Below are positions 36,577 to 50,659 of a stretch of DNA of 64,000 nt, one piece after another. The position numbers and the translations under genes are program-made. Within the stretch, counting starts at the first letter, position 1. Each line of letters begins with the position of its first letter. Source of the stretch: Lunularia cruciata (lineage: Eukaryota; Streptophyta; Marchantiopsida; Lunulariales; Lunulariaceae); contig OX419761.1 in assembly GCA_948567375.1 (NCBI GenBank), positions 59,460,501 to 59,524,500 on the forward strand. The letters are read 5' to 3'. The notes under the pieces are model-generated. The model did not search any database, was not told the DNA's origin, and saw only the letters and a program-made list of their open reading frames with translations.

Positions 36577-38245
36577 TTCCTCTCTGTCTGCAGCTGATGT
36601 CGATGATATCGAAGACTTAAGCGGCAGCGAGAATTCACAAAGATTCGTCAACCGCTCTCCCGAGCTTATTGCGCCACGAATCCCAGAACAGAATCGATTC
36701 GCCTTGGCCTCCAAGGAATTGAATGCCAAAGTGGTTTGACTTGATACCGAAAGGCACTCGAAGCTGCACGAGAGGTGCAGATTTTCCGCGCCCCATTTCC
36801 GCTTGCCATTTCCACTTGTTTGGCGTGGGTGACGTCGAGGCATTCTCACGACACGGGAACGCCGCGGGTGGCGATTCTGTAGAAGTCGCTCAAGACCTCA
36901 CGCTGCAATCCCGACGGAGATGAAACGGGGGTGAAACACCAACACCCTGGACGTAACATATAACAATAAAGCATCGCACGTAACAATTGTAGGGGGTTCT
37001 CACGACGATCACTAGTCGTGGAAAGTACTTTTCGCGACTCGCTTGATAGAATCATATAAGAAATTACCCCAATTGCCAGTACCTTCTGTTTAACTGCTTT
37101 GACCATCTAGACTTCCAGAGCAAAGAGACAGGATTCCGGTTATTACGAAGATTTAGGCTCGAGCAAAGGAGTCATCTCTTTATCGAGAAATACGTTTAAT
37201 TGTGTGTGCAAAACCAGCTCTTCGCAAGGCCATGTGGAAATCAATCGATGGTTAAATTCGTAGATTATTCCTTTTGAAATAGTTGGATTTGGGTAAATTT
37301 CCATCTTTGATGTCTTTTGGTCGTATCGAATTTATCATCTTCCTGCGAAACGCTGTGTATATTTTCTCATTATGAGTGGAATTCGTAAGGAGAAAAGTGC
37401 CATTGACAATGTGTTTGTTTGTTCCAAAGATTTATATTCCCCGTCAAGTGTAGACTCCATGAGGTTCTCCTCATGAAGTCTACTGAAGTGCGATACCAAG
37501 GCTAATGTAAGAATTAGATGGTTGAATATTCATATTCTATGGCGCACTATTCATATTCTATTCAGCCAAACGCGAGACCCAACTATCTAATTTTTGCAGT
37601 CTTTTAACCCGTTCAGAAATGACTCACTACAAATGAAATCCCTTCATCGGACCCTTCCACTAGGCTCACTGGAAGTTTGTCATTGCCCCTCACGACAATG
37701 ACTTACTCACACTTGGTCCTCTAACTGACCGAGAAGCAGGTGAAAGCAGCCTCCTCTTCGGTAATCTTAGTAATCAATCTCAAAGGCTGCTAACGAGAAT
37801 CAACGCGGAACCGGTGCTATCCAGTTTGACTGACTGGTAACCTCTTGCGGGATCCGCTTAATGGCGCACTCACATCGCTCCGAAATATACAGTTGGGCTA
37901 CCCCTTTTCCGTCCTTATTAGGCGACAAAATAACCATTCCTTCAAAACTCGCGGCTGCCGGACAATGTACGTAACAGTAGGGTTGGCCATACGCTGTTTG
38001 AACTGCATCAACGAATGGTTATATCCAGTTTCCGTCCGTTTGTTACTTTTGCTTTTACTTTTCCTTTCCCTTTTCCGGTTTATTGACTGTTGAGACGCCT
38101 CGTGAAAAGCACTTTTAGCGACGGGCGGATAGCACTAACAGTTTAGAAAGTCTTCCTTCGTCGTGGAAAAACGTTTAGCGAATCGAGGAAACTACGAACA
38201 GCTCAATTTCCCAGAAAACTCGTCGTATAAAAGCACCTTTAGCGA

Positions 38246-38279
38246 CTTCCCATCTTTCTTGTTATCCTACGCGGTCGCC
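38246..38279 (+). repeat. Dispersed 33-bp motif, copy 4
   Basis: CTTCCCATCTTTCTTGTTAT followed by CCTACGCGGTCGCC. This is the clearest single copy and was used to define the motif. Confidence 0.6.
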
Positions 38280-40232
38280 TTTTTCCCACGAATGTCTAAG
38301 TCTCTCTGTCTCAAGTCTAAGTAAATCTCTGAGGAAACTTACTCGTGAAAAGCATTTGAAGTGATGCGTTGAAAACGACGACGCTAACAACGACTGTTGT
38401 GCCTTTACAAGAGTTTACTCGAAGCCCGGGGATTCTGAATGCGTGAAAACATTTCTCTTTGAGTTAGGTTTGGTGAATAGAACGTACGCAGACAGGAAAG
38501 ATGAGAAGAAACTCGAGAAGAGAATAGAAGGGAAGAGAAGCTCTACTCTGTCCGTGTTCAAGAGAATCGAGCAGTGGCGTCCACGCTACTCATCCACTGT
38601 CGTAGTTGTTGGAATGGTGTGCGAGAAATGTCCGATGCTTACCAAAAAGTAACGAAATAGACTACGGCAGGCCTTAAACCATAGCATGCTTCAGTCAATC
38701 TGATTACGTTTTAATTAAGATCGAACGCAATACTATTGCGTGACCCTTCATGGTGTAGAAAACGTCCCTACAGTTTGATTAGCACCGATTGCTATATTGT
38801 CGCGCAGCTCTTCCTGGTTTAGAAACCGTCTATATAAATACATTTCGCTTCTTGCGTAGGAACTAAATCGGTTCTGAGGGAAGAGACTACAGGGATTCCA
38901 ACAACTATCATTCTAGATGTAATATGCTGCGGATCGGCATGGTTTCTCCATGGTTATCGGAGTTCTTTGAAGTCTTCATTTGTTATCTACTCCTATTCGT
39001 TCAAAATCATGCAATTACTCTTTATCATGCTACCCAAGACCAACGGCTGTGGTGGATTTAAGGGAACTCATGAATGAATTGCTGAAGCCATTCATGGCAT
39101 TGAGTTGATATAGACCGAATGTCCGGTAGCGTGTTCGAGAGGTTACAAGGTGCACAAACGGTCGGAACTAGTGGACAATCTCGTTCACGTGTAAAAGAAC
39201 AGCAGACAAACTTCAACATTAATTGCAGTTGTTCTACATCGAGAAAGAGAAGTGCCCGCTCTTTCAAGAATCTCAAATGAATTGAAGTGAAGTCAAAGGT
39301 GTCCATAGAAGGGACTACTATACCGTAGAAGCAAGATACCCCGAGAGGATAGCAAGAAGCCACGAAATGCTTTCAAATTCTTTAAAATGTCGAGTTTCGT
39401 TTCCTTAGACATGGCAGCCATTCATTAACAATCAGCACACATGATTAATTTCAAAACGGGCAAAGAAATCTTACCTCCGGTGAAACATTGGACGATAGAA
39501 ACTAAATCGTCATTGAAACTACTGTTTGACGGGAAACAGAGCAGTACCTAGTACTGCCATAACGTCAGTGTCTGTTTCTCATTCAGTGACATCCACAAAG
39601 GTTCCCGTGCCTCTCTTCATTTCTTTGGCTGTTGTCCTTCAGATAAGATTACTGTTTCTCAAAGTTCTCATGTCTTGCAACCACAAGAGTTGCATACAAG
39701 GGGCACAAGTCCAGTACCTGTGCGTGACTCAAGCGACATTATCACGCGCTGAAGTCAGCCGACGAATGAACTGCACTAGACATTATGTTTGTGTCTATGT
39801 CTCCGAGATCATGTTTTGTGTTCGGTACGCTCTCGAGTCACTGTACGTCCAGGTGAGGTAATATGAGGTGCATATAGGAATTGACTTTGAGTATCATGAA
39901 TTAACTATGCAATCTAATTTCTTTAAGGGAAACGTAGAGTTCTATTAGCTATAGCTGTAGACATCGGTGAAGCTTACTGGAAGATGACACACTTTGACAC
40001 ACTTTTGAGAAATAAGTCCTCTATATCTCGAGGCTGTGACTGTCCCTTAAATCACAGTCGAGCAGCTATTCCTGCCACAATTATCATTAATGCCCCATAC
40101 GCTGAGGTCTGACTGGATACCACTTGGAGCTAACCTCAAATGCTTTCGTCGTTTTTGTGAGTAGAATCCGCAGCACGGAGATCTTTGGGCGTTACCATCG
40201 ATAAGGGCAAAGTAAAGGTTGAAGGGAGGAAA

Positions 40233-40266
40233 GGACGACCGCGTAGAAAAAAGAAGAAGGATGAAG
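40233..40266 (-). repeat. Dispersed 33-bp motif, copy 5
   Basis: Plus strand GGACGACCGCGTAG followed by an A/G-rich stretch ending AAGGATGAAG, the reverse orientation of the copies at 27612 and 38246. It lies inside a basic open frame that is probably not a gene. Confidence 0.5.
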
Positions 40267-43200
40267 TAGGTTCTAAAACTACGGGAGGACAAGATTTGGT
40301 TATAATGGTTGAACTTTTTAGAAGCATTTCCACGACGACTCTTGCTATGCATATACGATGGCGTGGAAAGCCTTCTACCAAGTTGTGGGCTTCCTTTATG
40401 CAACTCACGGGGAGTCCGTGGCCGGCACAGACCAGTCAAAGCAGCACAGTTTTTCCAATGTGCTTCCTTCCATCCCTCATCGCTTACGCTGGGCACATGA
40501 GATTTTGTCACAGAATTCCGCAGCCCCAAACATGCACTTTACACATGCCTTCGTATAACAGTCATGTGCTCTGACACTAGCACAGGTTTTGCAATTTGAG
40601 TCCTTTTGACCGGGGCTGCTGTTATAGTGATTGGAAGGCTGGTCGTTGGCCTGCCTAAGCCGTAGCAGACGCAAGGGCTCAATTTTGTTCGTATAAGAGA
40701 TTTTGGCAGGCGCATTGTGTACATCCGAAGATAAGACAATGTTCATGAGTGCAGCAGGTAATTATCATAGGACGGACTTTTCCTGTACCTCAACGTGAGC
40801 GATTTGTTGTGTCCTCGACAGACAGGGCCGAAATCGAAAGGTACAGTGTTGGCGCAAAAGCAACGCAAACTCTGAAACGTTAACTGATTCCAAGGACAGG
40901 AAAAGAATAAGCTAGATATGTCGAGAATATAGGCTTGGATGTAATCAAAGCTCTTTCCAGCCACATGACCGTGCATATGCACTTCTCAATCGTACCGATT
41001 GTCAAGCAAATGCAAATACACGATATTGTCCCTGCTCACGAATATTCTTTGTGTTCCCCGGCACTCTGCAGGCATTCAGTCCAACTCGTTTGAGCTCCAT
41101 ATTGCGACCAGTCAATTCTCCTTCACCTACCATGATGCACAGAAGCACTTGTACTATTGGTGAGTAAAATACTCCGAAAGCTTATCCTACGGTAGCGAAC
41201 TTTTTCGGGGGAATATTACTCGAATTGCAAGTGCAAACGTCATGAGCGAGTTCCTCCCTTCCTCCCTGGTTTTCAATACTGCATCCACAAAGGACCTGTA
41301 AACTTTGTATGAGACCGATTTCTCTCTTTCCTTACCTTGTAGCCCATAACGGTCGATCTTGATCTCCTGCCAGCCATCCTTCCCTCCTTTCCTCCCATCC
41401 AGCCAGCCACTGTAGACGATGCGGCGCCATGGAATCTCATCTGACAGCAAAACCTACTCTCTTCAAAGAACGTGTGCTTTCAACACATTTCCATGTGTAC
41501 TGAACCAGGAGCACGTGCTCTCCATACACATATGCTCCATTCTGTATCCTATCGTACTGAACATTGATAAGCATAATCAGAGCATGATCGACACACTCGT
41601 ACCAGTGAACTTCCCGGTCCACCCCTCCAGTCGAATTTGATCTCGAACTGGCCATGGACATTCCTCTTGCATTCAATTTCCTGTCCCTCTCCCTCGCTGA
41701 CCCTACATTCCTCGATTGGTTGTGGATGTACTATACTGAATACAGTACCCATATTCTCTTCTTCTGATTGCATATTTCCATTTCATCTATTCCTCTAGGT
41801 GCGGTGTTGATTCTTTTCGTCTAGGTTTCGCACATATACTTCGCTACTTGAATCTAGAAACCGGATCTAGTAATGTACTGAAGCTAAACAGAAGTGCTTA
41901 TTGATTACTAAATTCTCTATTTTCTCCAATTGGTCCCTGAATGAGTGAGATGCAACAATGTGCATCGAAATCGACGAATGAAACCACTGATAGGCACCTG
42001 AAATGTATATTCGATGACTAATCAATGCCGGAGATATCTTGACGATACCAAGGTTTGAACCAATGCGCATGCGCTAGTGTTCATTAGTAAGTGATGGATT
42101 AGAGGGTGTCATCTTGATATGGCTGGAAATTAAGAAGCCTTACTGCAAATCTATCGAATAACCGACTATTTTAAAAATTTGGGTCTTTGACGGGACAAAA
42201 GTAAAGAGTTGGTGTACTCAACTGAATAGCATAGTAGGATAAGGAGTAACGGAGGACATGAGGAACGAGTGAAATGGATGCTGGAGATGCACCAACGACC
42301 GAGCAGAGTCGATAGAACAGAGCACACGTCCGCTCTACCGTGAGTGATAGAATCCGGACAGGAGACGGAAATAAATGTTAGAATTTTAGATGGAAATCAA
42401 TGAATTCAGTAGGAAATCCCCGATTATTCATTCTTCAGAGGGTACAATCGTCTCAATCGTAGGACGGATTCTGTCTTTTACACATCGTTACCAGATTCAC
42501 ATACTAGTGTGTATCTCGTCCCATTCGAGTGTTAATTTGAGTGTTGTTCCGAAGCATGTCCGGTAGTTCAGTTGAGTTTGAAGACTGTGGTGCTCGGGGA
42601 CACTGCTCTAAAACAGATCAATGATGGATAGTTCAGAGGAGTTGACAGTACAGGGTACTAGATCTCACCGGGACCAACAGTTCTGATCGATATAGTGGGG
42701 TTGACAGGGTACTAGATCTCAAGGGAGATTCGCCACGCCTATTATCACAATCGAAATGACGCATCAGGGAAATACGAACCGGATACTATGAAGAGAAATG
42801 CGTTTTATTGCAGTGGGTCTAGAAGCAAAAGCACGTCCGTACTTGAGTTCATCGGACCAATCGAATTTGAGAACCCGAACCTTCAGAGAACTGATTCTCC
42901 CTATCTGTTTCCTCACTACTTGGTAAGGTTGCAAATCTTTTTGCTTTCTTCTCAGTGAATCCGTGGAGCCTTAGCTCCACTGAAAGTATACCCAAACAGA
43001 AACTTAGAGAAGATAGCACAGAACACGACTGATCTTACCCCCTTCTGTCGTCTAAGATCACACAAGATAATTGCTATTCTTTGAGATATCTGCACTGATT
43101 AGGGTAATTAGTCTCGAATCACACTAATTTCAACCGTCACGAAAAAGTGGATAGCTCACACTCATTTAGAATTTATGTTAACTCCGCTTGACTTGTTTAG

Positions 43201-45685
43201 TCTTATTTACCCTAATTCATTACAAGCTCAATTCATTTCGCAGCACTAGGTATCTCTTCTTGGAAGTATTGGTAGTATTGAATTCGCAGGATTGGTATTA
43301 TTTGGGTGTGGGCTGCAGTCTAGTTAATCAAAGTAGGATTCTAGCAAACTGGGCACCAATTCCTATAAGGGTGTTCATTTCCAACGCATGTCCGTCTACT
43401 TTTGGTCGCATGACGGGTTTAGACAAATTCGAGTCCACTCAACAAGCTAGCATCTTTTGTTCACAGATTTTGGTCCTTCCTGCGACTTGCTGCTCACGTC
43501 CCCAAAGTTGTGTAAAAACTACACTTATCCATTTCTTTGAGCCATCATGTCAGATCCAGATAGGGTACTCACAAGTACTCTGGATGTTTCAAAGGATCGC
43601 CATACGAGATATATAGAATTCCCAATTGCGATAAACCGAAAGTTCTGCTGGTTATAATAGTCCAGATATATGGAGACTGAATAGAATGTATTTCAAGTGG
43701 TCTGTTTTTGTCAGATCAAACAAGGCACACTAGTTTCAATCTGCAACCCAAGAAGATCTTTACCCTTCTCTTGTGTTCTAGACTCTGTTAGATCTAATAA
43801 TGGACTTGACAGAATGTACAGGGTCAACATCCACTGAATGTCTATGGATGTCTATGTACTAGGTCAACATTCATCGAGTGTCTGCTTGTCTCGCATGGGA
43901 TGTTGCTGATACTGTTAAGAATGTGGTCTGTAACACCAAGCACCCCTTGGATTCGGTCTTTTACTTGCACCCACTGTTTGATAATGATGTCAACTATTCT
44001 TTCATGATCACTTCAAGACTTATGATCAGATGAGGACAGATAAGTATTCGAGAAATGGAGCCTAGGACTGTCGGGTCATTGAGAACAGACATTTGTGCTT
44101 CTTTCTGCCAAGATCTGTTTGGCTCCGGAGACAGACATGTTGAGCGGGAGAGATCTTATTTAGCCATTATTTGTGGCTACCTTCTGTGAGAGCTGGAGCC
44201 CTGACGCTATGGCAACCCCTACACCAAATTACACTACTTAATGTACCACATGTTGGGGCGGGACTCTAGGATTCTACTCTAGATCTCTACAAGTTGTTCC
44301 AGCCAGGCATAACCTTTGTGGCAGGCATGACCAGCAGTTTGTTTCATGCACAAAGCGTGACATTTTAGACTGTCTGGTTTCTCTCTGGTTTCTCTCTATA
44401 AAGCTCGATTCACTCGTTACGTGTATAGCTTCGGAATCCAAATACGATTATACCTTCATCTGAAGAACCCCTTTTCATGTAGCCAGCAGCATTCATCTTC
44501 AGGTTCGACCAGTTCGTCCAGGCTATTCACATGTCCACTAACTTTGGGATCGGCGGTCATGCTATTCCAGAATTTGTAGTCAGATTGATAGTTGATTTCC
44601 TGATTTGAGCAGAGAAGATATTTTGTTGTTCCTCGAGTTTCTGTACTTTATACTCTCACACAGTTGCCAATGGACTAACCATGCATTTTGAGCGCATCAC
44701 CGATCGGATCTTGCCTGGCTAGATATCCCTATGCACATCATCGGACAATGAAATATCACTCGATATATTGTACCAATTTGCTACAGCTGAGCATATAATC
44801 ACACATATTATACGTCGTGCATGCTCTCTCTACTGTTGTCAAACGTCCTCTCACCTCTCAGAGTTCCTAGACCCTCGGATTTGTACAGTATCAGTGCGTC
44901 TGTTGACAACCGTCTTAATGTAAACTATACATGGATTCGAAATCCCTATACTGGTTCCAAACTCCTGCATTGCCCTCAGAACCTGGTGCCAATGGGTGAG
45001 CATAGATGGGCCCAAATCACGGTACCAAATTCTCCTGTAAAGCTGTATCACCAAGTCAATCAAGCTGCAGGGATTTACAGTAGTTAGTATTGGGGATTGA
45101 CAACTCAGTACACATACATTAACTATTAGTAAGTCAAGAGAGAGAGGGCGTGTCATCTGAGCAGGAAAGCAAAGGACTAAACTCTACTTTTCAATGGCTT
45201 TCGTGGGCCTAGTTGGAGCCAATTGTTGAATTTGAAACTGATGTAATTTAGGTGGTAACAACAACGTCCGTTGCATGCATAAGTACACCTTGAATTCCAC
45301 GTTCACCAGAAAGGTGGAATTCAGCTGCTGCTGTGATTGAAATCGCAGTCCTAGCTATTCTGTGATTTCTGTACTATGGGGCAGTGCCAAGTCTCATGAC
45401 TCATCGGTCAGACTCCTTCCGGTCTTCTCAAGTTTTGAGGAGCTTAACTTTCCCCGTTTCACTTTCGCTTCCAACGCCCAATGTAGATGGATATGCAATT
45501 AGGACCCACTGGTACCCATGTCCACCTTCTCCAAATCCTCCACGGCTCTACCAGAGAAGGTTATCTCCTTGTTCTACATTTAAATATTTTATGCCTGACT
45601 TTCGTACATTAGATTGCTTTTGACTATTAAGCCGTAGAAGAATCGGATCCTGTCCTGCTGCAGCGCCACCACTCGAGGACCCACT

Positions 45686-45765
45686 TTCTGCTCTGCTCTG
45701 CTCTGCTTTGCTTTGCTTTGCTTAGCTTAGCTTAGCTTAGCTTAGCTTAGCTAAACTTAGCTTAG
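45686..45765. repeat. Evolving pentanucleotide repeat (CTCTG/CTTTG/CTTAG)
   Basis: A five-base repeat changes stepwise along its length: CTCTG three times, CTTTG three times, CTTAG six times, one CTAAA, then CTTAG twice. The blocks are homogeneous, as expected when single substitutions are spread by replication slippage. Confidence 0.95.
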
Positions 45766-46006
45766 TCGACCAGGAATAATTGATCCTCCTTTCTCCGTCT
45801 CCCTGACATAATCAGCGCATCAATCTCGTTGTAAGTTAGCCACAGTTCACTCGGACCCACCTTCGGTTGACGTCATTCTGGATTCGCAAAAACTATGATT
45901 TGGATGTCTGATTTCGCTTTGCTTCAACCATATTTTATTATGTGGTTGAATCGGTCATTCGCAGTTGACTTATGTGAGGCTGAGGTGAAGCAGAACAACC
46001 AGTTCT

Positions 46007-46028
46007 GTACAGTACAGTACAGTACAGT
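46007..46028. repeat. (AGTAC)n microsatellite
   Basis: About four units of a self-complementary AGTAC/GTACA repeat (GTAC cores). It can fold on itself. Confidence 0.8.
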
Positions 46029-46185
46029 TCTCGTGTACCAACTTCATCATCTTCTTCTACTTGACAGTAGTAGCAGGAGGACGATTGACCTTTGACCCAG
46101 CTTTGTCTGTTGTACATGAAGAACTATCTGTCTATACTGGTGTGCATATGTGGGCATGGATTAGCCATGTAGTTCCGCAAGTGTA

Positions 46186-46222
46186 TTGACACAAGGATTA
46201 GTGCTAGTAATCCTTGTGTCAA
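46186..46222. other. Perfect 15-bp hairpin
   Basis: Left arm TTGACACAAGGATTA (46186-46200), seven-base loop GTGCTAG, right arm TAATCCTTGTGTCAA (46208-46222), with no mismatch. There is no T-run after it and no long extension of pairing, so neither a terminator nor a plant microRNA precursor is supported. It may be a recent inverted duplication or the centre of a small element. Confidence 0.85.
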
Positions 46223-47036
46223 ATGCAATGCACGTGCATGAGCTGTAAAACTTGGAAACAACAGACACCGTTGACAGGAGGTTCTATTCATAAACCCCCT
46301 TCTTCTTCATTCGCATAAAGACTTAAACTGTACACCATCTGGCAGAAAGTCCCACGTATTTCTTCAGCGTAGATGGTGATTTCAGAGCTGATGCCACGCT
46401 TTAAATTGAATATATGTTTGAGCTAGAATGGAGACTGTTTCCTATTATAAAATCCCTGTCCTCGTGGACGTGGGTGAGAGAGCTTACGTGTTAATCTCTT
46501 TTACCGATTCTGAATACAGAAGAGGAGAAACTTTTCTCAAGATCGAAACTATTCGTTCCCCTTTTCTTCAGTGCAAATCAAATCTCCAAGAGCAAAACAC
46601 TTGATACACGTACACCAGCGGTCTCATGAATTTTTACAGAGACAGAAATGATGAAATCATGCCCACTTGCGCACCAGCCAACATGATTAGCTTCGCCATC
46701 TCATCATCGAAATGAAAGGGATTAATTAGGCCAGCACTTGTTGGGGTCTTAATTAGAGGATACATGTGTCTCAACGACTGATGATGAGCTATCTGGCTGG
46801 TTGGGTCCGGATAATCTCAGACAAATAAGATTCATTACTGTCAATTGATCAGATACAAGTGTAACGCATATACAGCTTGCATTTGGTCTCGGCTTATCAT
46901 GGATCGGATCGGACTTGCAGAAGATTTAACGGGACGGCCAGATGACTAAAGTTTTAGAATCGAATCTACTTTTTCTTTCGTCATGATTTCAACAGCTTTC
47001 TTGCGTGCAGCAAACAATGCTTGCATAATAATACAC

Positions 47037-47175
<139 letters not shown>

Positions 47176-50100
47176 TAATGCAGACTGTCATCTCATCCAA
47201 AATTCGAAAGGAATCAAACGCGAACAGAGGCTGTCATTCAAGGTATGTTTGGGAACTCAAGAAACTAACATGCGTCGCTGATAAGCACGATAGTACAGTA
47301 CTGAAGAGGTCACGGAAGGGACAGTTTATCGTCGATGATCATTGGGATCAACGTGGTTTATATATCTTAACACAATCCATCTCCAACCAAGTTTCCAATT
47401 CAGATGTTGTATATTCGAGCAGGCTAATCATACCCAACATCTGTGATGATTATCATCCACTGAAGCGGGCAGTAGCAGCAGTCTGTTCTGCGGTAGTACT
47501 TGACAGCAGAGAAGAGTAGCACTAAAGAGTCCAATTGCTCGGAGATCATTCGTACTTTCGTGCAATGCTGTATTTCTAAATGCTGTCTAATTCTGTTAGG
47601 CCAAAGCAATACAGCGGCTGTCATCATTACTGCAGACCTTCATGATCACCTATTAGTCGTGTGGAATCTTCAGCTCGCAATAGTTGCGCTTCATGATCAG
47701 GCTTCAACTGCTCAGTTGAAGAGATCGAGCATCTAAATTCAAAGAGCACATTTCATGATCAGAACCCTCGAAGAGAAAACTTGCTTCTTCAACGTTTTGT
47801 GTCTATACTTACACAGAAACTTATTGTTCGTGTCAGTGTTGGATGTATTTTAAGTTCAGAAATGCAGACGTCCTTGATCATGATACCGTAGGAAAGTCAA
47901 ATCCTCAATTCCTCGGTAAAGAGTACCAGGTCCTTCCTTATCTTCCTACTGTGTATCTTGGCGAGCATCCATCCACATACCGCTCATGGATTCTGATTAG
48001 AATCTCCAGTTCCAGAACTTAACTCAATACGATTTTATTCCTCTGTCATGGTTCTCAGCGGACGAATCGAGCCACAACCTCATCCATGAACTTACATTAA
48101 ATGCACAGTACGTAGTTCAGGTTTCTCCCAATCAATATATTTCTCTGTGCAGCTCCACTGCTGCAGTTAACTATGGCCACGACTGCTTTCAACCAAATCA
48201 TATACAGAACATTGTACATGTTGTTTAGACTATGAAGCGTTCATAGATGCTAGTATACTTTGAACTCCTGAGAATGATGAGTTAGATTCCCACATATTTT
48301 CCTTGATCAAATTTATAATCGACTTGCCTTTTTCCTACTGTAGACGAACTTCTCGTCAAACTTTACTAATCAAAGTTTGAGTCCAACTTCATGATCTTTG
48401 GAACGTGGGTCTGGATAATTCAATTGTAACCATGTTTTGGTGAAACCAAGGGGTGATTCCCCAACGCAATTGATACAACTAGGTTAACCACAGTTGGGCA
48501 ATATAGAGACTTCCACAGTGTTGCTAGATTCCGAGCGAGGGGGACTGAGAATGTACAATCAAGAATCTGCAGATGCATGTGAACAGCATACTTCTCCAAT
48601 TGGTGTCGACGTAAGTACAAGCTGGACTTCTGGCCTTGTGGGCTACTGATCCCAACTTACCGTAGTCTAATTACAGAGTGACAGTTGAGTAATATAAATT
48701 AATTAAGTATATTAGGTAATTAAGTGATTCTAGAGGTGCAGAGTCCAAACTTTCCACTGTCCATCTCCAAAACCTCCACCTTCGAAGCTTATTCGTTTAA
48801 TTTGGCGAGGCCCCATAAAATGTATTGATGGAAACAGCGAACAGTAAAAAGCACCTCCTTACATTTGGTGACGGCACGGGAGAAAAGAAACATCAAATAA
48901 TGGATTGAATTGTACCTACTAGACCCATGATCCTGAATGTACTGAAACTTCAACATTTTCAAAAGGAACGAGAGGAAGGGAAGTTGCAGATGAGTACCAA
49001 TCAATAACAACCCAGGCCAAACCACTTTTAAGGACGTTATTGTCCTTCAATATCATGACATCCTAGAAACGCAGAGAAATACTATCTTTTGAGACTTCTT
49101 GTTGTCCAAGATGCAAGTTTCAACTCAGACGGAGCGCACTTACTCATGATCAGACTCTTCAGTGTGCACTAGGCTGTTTGAGATAAACGTAATTTAAACT
49201 AGGAGCTCAACGTCGATAAGAACGAGATGTCAAGTTTGAAGCCGATGCCTGACAACCCCATGGTGCACCTCTCGAGAAATATGGACTCGATGATGTTAGG
49301 TCTTGGGGAAATGAAGGGAGCGGGATGTGCGCCAGTTGACCCTACCTCTCCTTTTCTCGTAGTGATAAATAGCTACACAGCAGCGAAGTTAGCTTGTGTT
49401 GTGTCCAGAATTGCGAAAATTTTAAAACATCGACCTGTGCTCAATCGAAGCCAGAAATCCCGAGTCGGAGCATGGGATTGTGAATCTATAGGAAGGAGGT
49501 CGAAAGATCGAAACTACATTTTACTCGCGCAGCTAGGAAATTGGAACTCTCTAGCTGCCCTCTCTCTGGCAGAGCCGACCGTCCCCATCGATAGTCCTTC
49601 CTTCTTTCGTCTACCCTTTATTGTAAGCTTTCCCTTTGTCGACTCTATCTCCTCGAAGGACTCCCGACGGACAAAAACTACGTGTCGAACTGTTAATGGA
49701 CCTTCGCCTACATACTTCAGAGGGAAGAGTGGAAAGATTTCTATTAAAAGGACTATTGACTCTGAGCTCTCTTGCCCCTAAGCAATGTGCTGACGGATGG
49801 TCCAACTATCATCATTATGAAGACCGAAACTCTGCACCTCAAATCGTCCCACTTTTTGACCAAAGTATGTAACAATCATGCTTTCTGCCCCTCCGTAATC
49901 AGGGGAGGTTCTAGCTGATTGACGGGCTCATGACCTTTTTAGCATAAAATACACATGAATACTTCCCTTCACATTGCTCCAAGGAGCATGTGGCTATCAA
50001 TGAATATAAAGGATATACACATTCATAGCGCATTAGCAATCCCAGATCTAGAGGTTTAGTCATGTTAACTATATGTTTGGCTTGCACTGAAAAGTGCAAG

Positions 50101-50622
50101 AGTGTAATTTTCTGTCGGTGGGAATGGATGATACGATACCTCCCAATTGAATGATCACCCTGCATCTGATAGGCTGACTTGTATGTCGGAGTACAGTAGC
50201 AGATAGCAGAGAGCAGAGAGCAGATTTGTCCAAATTTTTTGAATAGCTCCTGTGTTAACTTGTCATTTTCCATATGCCAGAGGAGGAAATTAGATCATAC
50301 TTGATACTTTTATCCTCTTGATCAACGAACGTCGAGGACAAGAGTCTGATTGGGCTACATGTGTAGCACCCAGTCTACTTCGTCCGACGATACCGGGATT
50401 ATATCGAAGTTTCGGATCTAGAACAAAGATTTGATGGATTATCACTACAGTAACTGTAGTAGTGATCGGCTAATTACTCGTACGCTAAATGCAAGAATAA
50501 CAGCAACGTCAGATCGATAAGATAATATGTTGCCGACACGATTTTATCATCTGGTACATCGTTCGACAACTAACTAGACTGAATGCAACCAACCAACCAA
50601 CCAAATCTCTTTCTCCTACGAG

Positions 50623-50659
50623 CTGGGCATGTGTGGCTGTTTGGCCCACACATGCCCAG
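50623..50659. other. 14-bp perfect hairpin
   Basis: Left arm CTGGGCATGTGTGG (50623-50636), nine-base loop, right arm CCACACATGCCCAG (50646-50659). GC-rich and stable. No neighbouring gene explains it. Confidence 0.8.

Larger units (their letters stand above)
36320..45600. other. Gene-poor region, first part
   Basis: The first few hundred bases should hold the ABCA 5' leader and promoter. Beyond that no gene is supported. The open frames at 39526-39861, 40047-40529, 40185-40574 and 43188-43616 overlap on both strands, lack recognisable domains and show no splice-linked neighbours. Several AAAAGCA...TTTAGCGA-like lines recur between 38105 and 38250. A short direct repeat with GGGTACTAGATCTCA occurs at 42653 and 42707. 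Confidence 0.45.

Noticed and set aside
40185-40574. Basic Lys/Arg-rich open frame
   Set aside because: The basic run comes from the dispersed 33-bp motif and an A/G-rich tract; a longer opposing frame overlaps it.
46186-46222. MicroRNA precursor
   Set aside because: The stem is only 15 bp and pairing does not extend beyond it, so it is too short for a plant precursor.
49227-49781. 184-codon plus-strand open frame
   Set aside because: No recognisable domain, signal or splice-linked neighbour; overlapping frames on the other strand are also open.
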